Positions 27,048 through 35,260 of a DNA stretch of 64,000 nucleotides are shown here, in pieces (position 1 is the stretch's first letter; each line of letters begins with the position of its first letter). The notes beneath the pieces are model-generated. The model did no database searches. It was not told the origin of the DNA and worked only from the letters and a program-made list of their open reading frames with translations. This stretch comes from an uncultured Rothia sp. (lineage in GTDB: Bacteria; Actinomycetota; Actinomycetes; Actinomycetales; Micrococcaceae), in contig CAMIIP010000007.1 of the NCBI GenBank assembly GCA_946222285.1, positions 1-64,000 of the forward strand. Direction: 5' to 3'. A program made the translations under genes and the position numbers.

Positions 27048-27895
27048 ACAAGAAACTAGGGTTCGGGGATCAACTTGCTCAAGCAATGGGGGAGAGAGGT
27101 CCTCTTTGCGTGGGAATTGATCCTCATCCGGAGCTTTTGAAACAGTGGAGATTAGAAGATTCTGCATCGGGTCTTGCTTCATTTTCTGAGACCGTTATCG
27201 AAGCTGTGGACTCTCGCGTTGCTGCTCTTAAACCTCAGGTTGCTCTATTCGAACGTTTAGGATCAGCCGGTTTTAAGGTACTGGAGGAGGTACTAGCGGA
27301 GTGCCGTCGCCGTCAAATTCTCGTGATAGCCGATGCTAAACGTGGTGATATCGGATCGACTATGTCGGCTTACGCTCAGGCATGGTTGGGGCGAGAAAGC
27401 ACTCTTTCCACTGACTCGGTGACTTTAAGCCCCTATCTGGGTTTTGAATCACTTCGTCCTGCTCTTGATATAGCGCAAGAAGAACAGAGGGGCGTATTTG
27501 TTCTTGCGCTCACCTCAAACCCCGAAGGTAAGACAGTGCAACATATGGGGGGGAGATCTTCGGTTGCGCTACAGATGTTTAAGTCAGCCCGGGATGAAAA
27601 TGAGCGTGTGGGATTTACTCAGATGGGTTCTTGCGGACTAGTGATTGGAGCAACGGTTGGTGATGCTTTACAAGAGCTGAAGATAGATCTGACTGGGTTC
27701 AATGGTCCCATTCTTGCTCCCGGTTACGGTGCTCAAGGAGCTACTGCTGAGTCGCTTTTTGAAACATTTCGAGGAATTGAGAATCAGATTCTCGTGAATT
27801 CAAGCCGTGATATTTTGCGACACGGTAATTGTGTTCAAGGTCTCATTGATGCGATCGAATTGACTAATTCAGACTTAATGAAAGTTATAGAATGA
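27044..27895 (+). CDS. pyrF: Orotidine 5'-phosphate decarboxylase
   Basis: Converts OMP to UMP, the last step of the pathway. It has 283 residues, the longer type-2 form found in actinobacteria. It shows LCVGIDPHPELLKQW near 21-35 and the catalytic D-x-K-x-x-D cluster as DAKRGDIGS (D97, K99, D102). The start ATG overlaps the carB stop (ATGA). It is the last gene of the operon; pyrE is not here and pyrD lies far off at 62.6 kb. Confidence 0.95.
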   Translation: MNKKLGFGDQLAQAMGERGPLCVGIDPHPELLKQWRLEDSASGLASFSETVIEAVDSRVAALKPQVALFERLGSAGFKVLEEVLAECRRRQILVIADAKRGDIGSTMSAYAQAWLGRESTLSTDSVTLSPYLGFESLRPALDIAQEEQRGVFVLALTSNPEGKTVQHMGGRSSVALQMFKSARDENERVGFTQMGSCGLVIGATVGDALQELKIDLTGFNGPILAPGYGAQGATAESLFETFRGIENQILVNSSRDILRHGNCVQGLIDAIELTNSDLMKVIE

Positions 27896-28016
27896 CAAAT
27901 TTATAAAAATACGTCGCATACTCTTCACCATTTTTAGAAATACAGAACGACATTCACATTACCTACGGGTAATTAAAAAAATGTGTCCCCTAAAGTGATA
28001 GATTAAATCTACCTTC

Positions 28017-28061
28017 AAGGCGGCGCGAAATGTTCCGCATGGTTCGTTTTGCGCCGCCTTT
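28017..28061 (+). terminator. Terminator between pyrF and mihF
   Basis: A ten-bp GC-rich perfect stem (AAGGCGGCGC 28017-28026 with GCGCCGCCTT 28051-28060) around a 24-base loop. It is followed by only a short T-run (TTTG), so termination strength is uncertain. It closes the pyr operon 121 bases after pyrF. Confidence 0.75.
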
Positions 28062-28069
28062 GTAGTTGG

Positions 28070-28098
28070 TTCGCACCAAATAATCACTTCGTTATAAC
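28070..28098 (+). promoter_or_regulatory. Candidate promoter of mihF
   Basis: TTCGCA (28070-28075), 17 bases, TATAAC (28093-28098). The start point would be near 28105, giving a short leader with AGGGG seven bases before the ATG. Confidence 0.4.
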
Positions 28099-28119
28099 TT
28101 TATAAAAAGGGGAAATATT

Positions 28120-28434
28120 ATGGCACTTCGTCCACTTACCGAAGAAGAGCGCGCTCTAGCTCGTCAAAAAGCTAAACAAGCTCGCACCGCTCGCGCAGAG
28201 GTTAAAGAAAGCCTTAAAAATCGTGAAATAACCGTATCTGTTGTTCTCGAACGCGCTGAATCAGAAGAAGCCTTGAGTAGACTTAAAGTCACCGATATGC
28301 TGATGGCTTTGCCGAGCATCGGAGAAGTTCGAGCGGATTCAATACTGCGAGAACTCAATATTGCACAATCGCGTCGTCTGCGTGGTCTAGGGATTCACCA
28401 GCGCCGAGCACTTATTGAATTTCTAGAACGATAG
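28120..28434 (+). CDS. mihF: Integration host factor, actinobacterial type
   Basis: A 104-residue basic nucleoid protein of the mIHF family, unrelated to HU-type IHF. The N-terminal helix is rich in Lys, Arg and Ala (MALRPLTEEERALARQKA); the C-terminal DNA-binding helix-two-turn-helix region includes LMALPSIGEVRADSILRELN and RRLRGLGIHQRRALIEFL. In mycobacteria and Streptomyces mIHF binds DNA broadly and affects replication and development. It stands after a terminator with its own likely promoter and is followed nine bases later by gmk, the standard actinobacterial order. Confidence 0.96.
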   Translation: MALRPLTEEERALARQKAKQARTARAEVKESLKNREITVSVVLERAESEEALSRLKVTDMLMALPSIGEVRADSILRELNIAQSRRLRGLGIHQRRALIEFLER

Positions 28435-28443
28435 GCGGTCTTC

Positions 28444-29013
28444 GTGGCTGAACATAAGAATCAATTGACTGTACTGGCAGGTCCCACTGCCGTAGGTAAG
28501 GGAACGGTCTCACAATATATACGAGATCACTATCCAGAGGTTTGGTTCTCAGTTTCAGCCACGACTCGCGATCCTCGCCCGGGAGAAGAAGAAGGCGTTC
28601 ATTACTATTTCGTTTCGGATGAAGAGTTCGATTCGATGGTTGATAACAAGCAAATGTTGGAGTGGGCTACGGTTCACAACAGCTATCGCTATGGCACGAT
28701 GCGGACGATGGTGCAGAAAGCACTTCAGACGGACCGCCCGGTGCTCCTTGAAATCGATCTGCAAGGGGCTCGCCAAGTCAGAAACAGTATGCCTGAGGCG
28801 CAGCTCATCTTTCTTGCTCCTCCGAGCTGGGAAGAACTCGTGAAACGACTGGTGGGTCGTGGCACTGAGTCAGCTCAGGAACAGCAGGCTCGATTAGAAA
28901 CAGCAAAAATTGAGCTTTCTTGTGAGCCTGAATTTGATGTCACCGTAGTGAACGATGATGTCGCTCAAGCTGCTGAAGAAATTGTGAAGTTAATGGGCAT
29001 CAGCTCACGCTAG
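28444..29013 (+). CDS. gmk: Guanylate kinase
   Basis: Phosphorylates GMP to GDP. It has 189 residues; the P-loop GPTAVGKG is at 13-20, and the GMP-binding segment includes SVSATTRDPRPGEEEGVHY and YGTMRTMVQ, with DLQGARQVR afterwards. The start is GTG 28444 with AGGCGG upstream, nine bases after mihF. It is followed by 138 bases before rpoZ, which contain a palindrome and a -10-like box. Confidence 0.95.
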   Translation: MAEHKNQLTVLAGPTAVGKGTVSQYIRDHYPEVWFSVSATTRDPRPGEEEGVHYYFVSDEEFDSMVDNKQMLEWATVHNSYRYGTMRTMVQKALQTDRPVLLEIDLQGARQVRNSMPEAQLIFLAPPSWEELVKRLVGRGTESAQEQQARLETAKIELSCEPEFDVTVVNDDVAQAAEEIVKLMGISSR

Positions 29014-29068
29014 CTTTCATTAGCGCAGGGGCGTTTCAGAGAAGTCCTGTCTCGATGAATGCTTAAAG

Positions 29069-29087
29069 ATCTAATATTAGATATACT
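29069..29087 (+). promoter_or_regulatory. Palindrome and -10-like box upstream of rpoZ
   Basis: ATCTAATATTAGAT (29069-29082) is a perfect 14-bp palindrome directly abutting TATACT (29082-29087), a near-consensus -10 box. No good -35 is seen. This could be an operator-promoter pair for rpoZ; inference only. Confidence 0.3.
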
Positions 29088-29151
29088 TACCTTTTGTCTT
29101 GTGCAAACCGGAGTATCGGCTTGCAGTGATCAATTTTTTACGGGAGTTTTC

Positions 29152-29547
29152 GTGGCAATCGCACACAATGAAGAAGGAATCATCAATCCCAGCGCGGATG
29201 CTCTTTTGGAGAAAGCAGAATCCAAATACGGTTTGGTGATTTTTGGCGCTCGTCGTGCTCGCCAGATTAATGCTTACTACTCGCAACTACACGATAATCT
29301 CTTTGACCATGTTGGGCCTCTTGTCGATAGCGAACCTAACGAGAAGTCGCTTTCGGTTGCTATGCGAGAAATCAACGAAGGACTTATCGAGAATCATCAT
29401 GTAGTCGACGGTAAATTCGATGAAAACGGAGATTTGATTCACGAGTCAGAGCCTTCAGCTTTTCTTTCCGGCGATTTTTATATTGAAGAATTTGGCGAAG
29501 ATGCAGAGGCAGAATACATTGATCCGTCTGCTGGATCCGCAGAATAA
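29152..29547 (+). CDS. rpoZ: DNA-directed RNA polymerase omega subunit
   Basis: Small subunit that stabilises the beta-prime subunit. The omega core is clear: NPSADALLEKAESKYGLV and FGARRARQINAYYSQL near residues 10-45, and KSLSVAMREINEGLI later. It has 131 residues, longer than E. coli omega (about 90), because of an acidic C-terminal tail (EEFGEDAEAEYIDPSAGSAE). GTG 29152 has CGGGAG upstream; the frame is open back to 29059 without family match. coaBC follows after 23 bases. Confidence 0.93.
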   Translation: MAIAHNEEGIINPSADALLEKAESKYGLVIFGARRARQINAYYSQLHDNLFDHVGPLVDSEPNEKSLSVAMREINEGLIENHHVVDGKFDENGDLIHESEPSAFLSGDFYIEEFGEDAEAEYIDPSAGSAE

Positions 29548-29570
29548 ATTTATCTAACGAGTAAACGCTC

Positions 29571-30827
29571 ATGCGTATCGTAATTGGATTGGGAGGGGGC
29601 ATCGCGGCTTATAAAGCCACGATGCTCCTTCGCTTATTTTCTAAAGCGGGGCACGACGTCGTCGCCATACCTACCGAGGCAGCCCTAAAATTTGTGGGTA
29701 AACCTACGTTAGAAGCTCTCAGCGGAAATCTTGTCTCCACCTCAGTTTTTGACAGGGTGGAGGATGTCAATCATGTACGTCAGGCTGAGCTGGCAGATGC
29801 GGTTGTGATTGCACCCGCTACCGCAGATCTCATGGCACGGTTAGCGCAAGGCAGAGCAAATGATCTTCTCAGCGCTACCGTGCTAACAACTCATGCTCCG
29901 GTGATTCTGGCTCCCGCGATGCATACTCAGATGTGGGAACATCCTGCCACTCAGAAGAATGTACACGATCTCAAAGAGTATGGTTATCATGTTATTCCTC
30001 CCGTTCATGGCCGTCTCACCGGACCAGACTCTGGGGTGGGTCGGATGCCTGAACCGGAAGATATCTTTACTCAAGCACTAGGAATTATAGAGAAGAGCAC
30101 TAAATCAGCGATGAACCAGCTACCTTTGGCTCATCGTAAGCTCATAATCACTGCCGGCGGCACCCGAGAACCTCTCGATCCAGTACGTTACTTAGGCAAT
30201 AATTCCTCGGGCAAACAGGGCATAGCTTTAGCACAAGCTGCTCGATCGATGGGTGCCGAGGTAACGCTTATCTGCGCTCATGCCGAAGTTGCAATGCCAG
30301 AGAATATACACGTTGTTCGTGTTTCAACCGCGCTAGAAATGAAAGCTGCAGTAGAGAAATATTCTCCTACAGCAGATGCTCTCATTATGGCTGCTGCGGT
30401 CGCAGACTTCCGTGCAGCTAGATATGAAGAATATAAAATCAAAAAAGCCTCAGATTCCGCCGATGCTCCAACCATTACACTGGTACGGAATCCCGATATT
30501 TTGCGAGAGACCGTTGAAAGTCGCCATCCGGGTTCTAAACCGCACGTTATCGTAGGTTTTGCGGCAGAAACCGGCTCCGCTCATCAATCAGTTCTTCAAC
30601 TCGGTAAAGAAAAACTGGAACGCAAAGGCTGCGATCTTCTCGCAGTTAATCGAGTTGGAAACGGAGCAGGGTTCGGGTCTGATACCAATGAACTCATTAT
30701 TCTCAACCGATTCAATGACCAAGAAATCCACAGTACAGGTAATAAAGCGGACGTTTCCGCTGACCTTCTTCACGAAGTGGCAAAATTCTTAGCGGATCTT
30801 CATTTATCCCATCAACCAGAAAGCTAA
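29571..30827 (+). CDS. coaBC: Bifunctional phosphopantothenoylcysteine decarboxylase / synthetase
   Basis: Two steps of coenzyme A synthesis. The N-terminal CoaC flavodoxin-like domain (1-180) has GLGGGIAAYKA, VIAPATADLMARLAQGRANDLLSA and PAMHTQMW; the C-terminal CoaB domain (about 185-415) has ITAGGTREPLDPVRYLGNNS and KIKKASD. It has 418 residues. Where E. coli has a catalytic Cys (ACGD-type motif), this protein reads RLTGPDSGVGRMPEP with no cysteine in the CoaC domain. The neighbourhood gmk-rpoZ-coaBC-metK-priA is standard for actinobacteria. Confidence 0.94.
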   Translation: MRIVIGLGGGIAAYKATMLLRLFSKAGHDVVAIPTEAALKFVGKPTLEALSGNLVSTSVFDRVEDVNHVRQAELADAVVIAPATADLMARLAQGRANDLLSATVLTTHAPVILAPAMHTQMWEHPATQKNVHDLKEYGYHVIPPVHGRLTGPDSGVGRMPEPEDIFTQALGIIEKSTKSAMNQLPLAHRKLIITAGGTREPLDPVRYLGNNSSGKQGIALAQAARSMGAEVTLICAHAEVAMPENIHVVRVSTALEMKAAVEKYSPTADALIMAAAVADFRAARYEEYKIKKASDSADAPTITLVRNPDILRETVESRHPGSKPHVIVGFAAETGSAHQSVLQLGKEKLERKGCDLLAVNRVGNGAGFGSDTNELIILNRFNDQEIHSTGNKADVSADLLHEVAKFLADLHLSHQPES

Positions 30828-30843
30828 CGAGTAGAGTAATTCT

Positions 30844-32049
30844 GTGACTTCATCAAATACTTCTCATCTTCGCCTGTTCACCAGTGAATCAGTCACTGAA
30901 GGACACCCTGATAAAATCTGTGACCAGATTTCAGACTCTGTACTAGATGCCCTTTTGAAACAAGATCCCACCTCAAACGTGGCAGTAGAGACTATGGTTA
31001 CTACCGGTCAAGTTCATGTAGCCGGCGAAGTAACCACCAAGGCTTATGCGGACATCCCCTCTATCGTTCGCGAGACTATTCTTAATATCGGCTATAACTC
31101 CTCAACTCATGGTTTTGATGGAGAGTTTTGCGGAGTATCAGTATCTATTGGAGAGCAATCTCCTGACATCAACGCTGGTGTTTATAACTCCTTGGAAACC
31201 CGTCAGGGATCTGAAGATGAGCTCGATAAGCAGGGCGCAGGTGATCAGGGCATTATGTTCGGTTACGCTTCGAATGAGACCGACGTTCTCATGCCCGCGC
31301 CTATCTGGCTAGCACACCGGTTGAGCGAGCAACTAACTGATATTCGTAAGAACGGAACCTTGGAAGATTTACGTCCTGACGGTAAGACCCAGGTTACTTT
31401 GGGCTACGACGGCGACCATCCGGTATCTGTAGATACCGTTGTGGTTTCTACCCAACACGTTCGTGGTTATGTTTTAGTAGAACTAGATGCAGATGTGCGC
31501 GAGCACGTTATATCCCCGGTACTCGATGGTCTTGAGCTTGATACTTCTCAGACCAAGTTCATTATTAACCCTGCTGGTCAGTTTGTTCAGGGAGGACCTG
31601 TAGGAGACGCAGGCTTGACCGGTCGCAAGATTATCGTTGATACCTATGGCGGTTTCTCCCGTCATGGCGGTGGTGCGTTCTCTGGTAAAGATCCTTCGAA
31701 GGTAGACCGGTCTGCGGCCTATGCTATGCGTTGGGTCGCCAAGAACGTTGTCGCCGCAGGTCTCGCCGATCGTGTCGAAGTTCAGGTTGCTTATGCTATT
31801 GGTCAAGCAGCACCGGTTGGTCTCTACGTAGAAACTTTTGGTACCGAAAAAGTTGCACCTGCAAAGATTGAAGAAGCAATTCGTCAGGTCTTTGACCTGC
31901 GTCCGCTAGCGATTATCCGTGATCTTGATCTGCGCCGCCCTATCTACGCCAAAACAGCCGCTAACGGTCACTTTGGTCGCGAAGAACCTAACTTTACCTG
32001 GGAGCGGACGAACCGCACTTCAGATTTGCTTTCTGTCATCAATGGCTAA
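30844..32049 (+). CDS. metK: S-adenosylmethionine synthetase
   Basis: Makes S-adenosylmethionine from methionine and ATP. It has 401 residues. It begins with the signature FTSESVTEGHPDKICDQISD, then GAGDQGIMFGYA (hexapeptide loop) and GGGAFSGKDPSKVDRSAAY (P-loop-like segment). The start is GTG 30844, 16 bases after coaBC. No SAM riboswitch is possible in so short a gap, so control would be through the upstream genes. Confidence 0.97.
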   Translation: MTSSNTSHLRLFTSESVTEGHPDKICDQISDSVLDALLKQDPTSNVAVETMVTTGQVHVAGEVTTKAYADIPSIVRETILNIGYNSSTHGFDGEFCGVSVSIGEQSPDINAGVYNSLETRQGSEDELDKQGAGDQGIMFGYASNETDVLMPAPIWLAHRLSEQLTDIRKNGTLEDLRPDGKTQVTLGYDGDHPVSVDTVVVSTQHVRGYVLVELDADVREHVISPVLDGLELDTSQTKFIINPAGQFVQGGPVGDAGLTGRKIIVDTYGGFSRHGGGAFSGKDPSKVDRSAAYAMRWVAKNVVAAGLADRVEVQVAYAIGQAAPVGLYVETFGTEKVAPAKIEEAIRQVFDLRPLAIIRDLDLRRPIYAKTAANGHFGREEPNFTWERTNRTSDLLSVING

Positions 32050-32058
32050 AATAGGTCT

Positions 32059-34161
32059 ATGAATTTTCAAAACCATGAATCCCTGCAAACTGACCTGTTT
32101 GCGGGGACTCATGCGTTTAACCAGCCTTCCACTTTGGGCGGGAGGGCCGTTGCCGAAACATATCCAGTGGCGCGAGTACTGTTAGAAACAGATGTGCCGC
32201 ATCTTGACCGGTACTTTGATTATTTGATTCCCGCAGAACTTGATGAACAGGCGCAACCCGGTGTACGGGTCAGAGCGAAGCTGGGAGAACAGAAGCTTAC
32301 CGGTTATATCCGAACTCGCCTTGAGCATACTGAATTTATGGGGCGGATGAAATTCATTGATGACGTTATTTCTCCTGTCTCCGTGGTCACCGAAGATCTC
32401 TTTATTTTGGCTGAGAAAATAGCTGACCGCTATGCCAACGTTATGTCTAATGTGCTCCGTTTAGCAGTGCCCTCACGGGTGGTCAGCGTGGAGAAAAAAC
32501 ATACCCAAACGCATCAGCACAATGAAGAAAAACAGCAGGACGACGATAAAAATAACAGCGCAGAAACCAATGAGTTAGAAATTATTGCTCCCGAGAATCA
32601 AGGAAGTTTTGCCCACTATGAAGGAGGCACTGAGTTTTTTGAAGATTTAGCAGAAGGAGCCGCCACTCGCGCAGTGATGACCGTTTTACCGGCAGATCAT
32701 GAGGGCTCATGGGAGGATTTATTCGCCCGAGCCCTAGTACAGGTAGCAGCTACCGGAAAAACAGCTCTTGCCGTAGTTCCTACTAATAAAGAGGTCGATA
32801 GGCTCTCCAAAGCGCTTTCTTTATACGTTGGTTCCGAAGCTGTTGCCCGCCTTACTTCATCGGATAAACCCTCGGAAAGATATGCTGCCTATCTTCGTGC
32901 GCGAAGCGGTCAAGCTCCTATTGTGATTGGAACCCGATCGGCAGCTTACGCGCCTTTGGAGAAACTGGGATTAGTTCTGCTGTGGGACGACGGCGATTCC
33001 AACCTGATTGAACAACGTGCTCCCTACTGCCATGCGCGAGACGTTCTCTTATTGCGAGCAAGTCAGCAATCAGCGGCAGCGCTCTTTGCCGGATTTAGTA
33101 TGTCTAGCGAAACAGCACGCTTGGTGAGTAGCAGATGGGCCACTTTCCTTTCTGCCTCCCGAGAAGTGATTCGTGCTCATACCCCGCGCGTCGTGAGTAC
33201 TGGAGAGGACTTTCAGCTTGCGCGAGATCCACTAGCGGCTTTTGCTCGTATTCCTCACGAGGCTTTTGAAACCGCCCGACAAGCCCTGAACCGCGGACCT
33301 GTTTTGGTTCAAGTCTCTCGGAGTGGGTATATCCCTCAGCTTTCCTGCCAGCGCTGTAGGATGGCGGCTCGGTGTACGCAGTGTCGAGGCCCCTTAGCCA
33401 TCCACCAGGAATCGCCGGCCCCTACCTGTGACTGGTGCGGCAGGCTAGCTAACCAGTGGCGTTGTTCGGAATGTGGCTATAACCGGTTCAGGCATGCTGT
33501 TGCTGGTGCAGTTCGTACCGCTGAAGAGTTGGGGCGAGCTTTCCCCAATGTTCCGGTAATCTCTTCTAGCGGCGAGCACGTTCTGTCCGAGGTAGAAGAT
33601 CAACCGGCAATTGTGGTGGCAACGCCCGGTGCTGAACCCACCGCACCGTCCGGGTATGCAGCCACCTTGCTCTTGGATGCTGCTTCGATGCTTCAGCGAG
33701 ATTCTCTCCGCGCACCGGAAGTTGCTCTGCGCCGCTGGCTCAATGCCGCTGGACTAACTCGTTCTTTTGCCGACGGCGGAAAAGTGGTGATTACCGCACA
33801 TTCGGCTCCTGCTGTTGAAGCCCTCAAGCGATGGGATCCGGCACGTTTTGCCCTCTGGGAACTAGAAGAAAGAGCGGAATTAAAACTGCCGCCGGCTGTT
33901 CGCACCGCAACACTTACCGGTTCTGAAACTGCAGTAGAGCGCTTTCTCGAAACCTTACAGTTACCGTCAGATGTTATTCAGCGCGGTCCAATTGAGGTTA
34001 ACGAATTCGAAGAAAACGATGACCGTTTCCGTGCTCTACTCTTTTTCAGCTACGTGCTGGGAGATAAAGTTACCCAAACCCTGCGAGCGCACCGGGCAGC
34101 GAGTGCGGCTCTGAAGTTAGAGCCTGTTAATATTCGCTGTGATGGTTTGGATATTCTTTAA
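32059..34161 (+). CDS. priA: PriA-like primosomal protein N' with degenerate helicase motifs
   Basis: 700 residues. An N-terminal PriA DNA-binding domain (about 35-150, VARVLLETDVPHLDRYFDYL) is followed by a helicase-like region. The zinc-binding cysteines are intact at 430-471 (CQRCRMAARCTQC, CDWCG, CSECG). The Walker A position reads AATGKT (residues 230-235) rather than GxTGSGKT, and the DEAH position reads DDGD (310-313). Actinobacterial PriA proteins are known to lack helicase signatures, so a structural replication-restart role is likely. Its stop overlaps that of the convergent glycosyltransferase gene; the usual neighbour fmt is absent. Confidence 0.9.
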   Translation: MNFQNHESLQTDLFAGTHAFNQPSTLGGRAVAETYPVARVLLETDVPHLDRYFDYLIPAELDEQAQPGVRVRAKLGEQKLTGYIRTRLEHTEFMGRMKFIDDVISPVSVVTEDLFILAEKIADRYANVMSNVLRLAVPSRVVSVEKKHTQTHQHNEEKQQDDDKNNSAETNELEIIAPENQGSFAHYEGGTEFFEDLAEGAATRAVMTVLPADHEGSWEDLFARALVQVAATGKTALAVVPTNKEVDRLSKALSLYVGSEAVARLTSSDKPSERYAAYLRARSGQAPIVIGTRSAAYAPLEKLGLVLLWDDGDSNLIEQRAPYCHARDVLLLRASQQSAAALFAGFSMSSETARLVSSRWATFLSASREVIRAHTPRVVSTGEDFQLARDPLAAFARIPHEAFETARQALNRGPVLVQVSRSGYIPQLSCQRCRMAARCTQCRGPLAIHQESPAPTCDWCGRLANQWRCSECGYNRFRHAVAGAVRTAEELGRAFPNVPVISSSGEHVLSEVEDQPAIVVATPGAEPTAPSGYAATLLLDAASMLQRDSLRAPEVALRRWLNAAGLTRSFADGGKVVITAHSAPAVEALKRWDPARFALWELEERAELKLPPAVRTATLTGSETAVERFLETLQLPSDVIQRGPIEVNEFEENDDRFRALLFFSYVLGDKVTQTLRAHRAASAALKLEPVNIRCDGLDIL

Positions 34162-35258
34162 TATTTTTTTGTTGGAAGTTCTCGAAGGCGCTTGATGAGT
34201 TCTAGGGCTGAATTGTGCCAGCTGAAGCGGTGTACGTCGTCGTATCCCTGTTCTTGAGCTTGTAGGTAGATTTGTTTGTTTTCGAGTTTTCGGACTTGTT
34301 GTACTAGCTGGGTGGAATTTTCTGGGGAGAATCGTAGGCTGTGGGGGGCTATTTCGCGGAAGATGTCGATATCGCTGATGATGACGGGGCATCCGGCGGA
34401 TTGCGCTTCAACTACCGGTAGACCGTAGCCTTCATCTTTTGAGGCGGTGAGGAGGGCAAAGCTTTCGCGTAATAGTTGGGTGTATTCTTCTTCGCTGACT
34501 CCGTTGTGAATGACTATGTTCTTTCTCATCAGTGGTTTTAGTTCGGTGAGTCTGGTGGGGGAGATACGGGAGAGTAGGTGGAGGGTGTAGTCTGGGAGTT
34601 TTTGCATGGCGAGTAGTAGCGTTTCTACATTTTTATAGGGCATGAAGGAGCCCATGTAGATGAGTTGTTTGTTGCGGTGGGAGAGGGGAGTAGTTGATGG
34701 TGTTGGGGGGTGTTGTGGGGCGTTGGGGATTACCCACACTGGGCGGTGTGTGAGCCGGTTTTTTTGTATGAGGTCGGCGGTGGTGTGGGATACGGTTGCT
34801 ACGGCATCTGCTCGGTTGAGTAGTAGGCGTTGGGGCAGGTAGGTTTTGTGGAATAGGAGCCATCCCCATTGGATGGGTAGGGGTAAAAAGCTTGGGGGTT
34901 TGGGGTGTGAGTAGTAGATGAGGTCGTGCAGGGTGAGGATTAGCCTAAATTTTCTGCCCCAGCTGCCGATGGTTTGCATGGGGGAGAAAAGAACGTCGGG
35001 GTGGTATCGGTTAAGAATCAGTGCGCTGAGGGGCTCTAGGATGCTGGTGGGTGAGTGGGTGAGTAGATGGGGGAAGGGTGGGAGCATGGTCAATTGGTTG
35101 GGGTCGCTGATAGCCATGGCAATTTCTATACCTTCAAGTTCTTCTGTGTTGTTTTGCTGTTTGAGGGTGTAGAGCGCATGAAGTAAGGATGCGGTGTAGC
35201 GGCTAATGCCGTCATGGAAACCGGCTCGTACGTAGCGGGCGTCAATGAGTAAACGCAT
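34158..35258 (-). CDS. Glycosyltransferase family 4 (GT-B fold)
   Basis: About 366 residues, resembling GT4 mannosyl- or glucosyltransferases. The N-terminus MRLLIDARYVRAGFHDGISR carries the donor-loop glycines, a mid-protein YMGSFMPYKNVETLLLAM resembles the GxxxxxKN motif, and the C-terminal DEGYGLPVVEAQSAGCPV has the conserved E-x7-E nucleotide-sugar site. ATG 35258 fits the family start; it lies two bases after the hydrolase gene, so the two form an operon. The coding strand is strongly C-rich with proline-rich stretches, unlike neighbours, which suggests acquisition. Substrate cannot be told from sequence. Confidence 0.85.
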   Translation of the reverse strand: MRLLIDARYVRAGFHDGISRYTASLLHALYTLKQQNNTEELEGIEIAMAISDPNQLTMLPPFPHLLTHSPTSILEPLSALILNRYHPDVLFSPMQTIGSWGRKFRLILTLHDLIYYSHPKPPSFLPLPIQWGWLLFHKTYLPQRLLLNRADAVATVSHTTADLIQKNRLTHRPVWVIPNAPQHPPTPSTTPLSHRNKQLIYMGSFMPYKNVETLLLAMQKLPDYTLHLLSRISPTRLTELKPLMRKNIVIHNGVSEEEYTQLLRESFALLTASKDEGYGLPVVEAQSAGCPVIISDIDIFREIAPHSLRFSPENSTQLVQQVRKLENKQIYLQAQEQGYDDVHRFSWHNSALELIKRLRELPTKKY

Positions 35259-35260
35259 GT

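Noticed and set aside
27960..28010. Small hairpin ATTACC-TACG-GGTAAT after pyrF as a terminator
   Set aside because: It is followed by an A-run rather than a T-run on the plus strand, and a much stronger stem lies just downstream.
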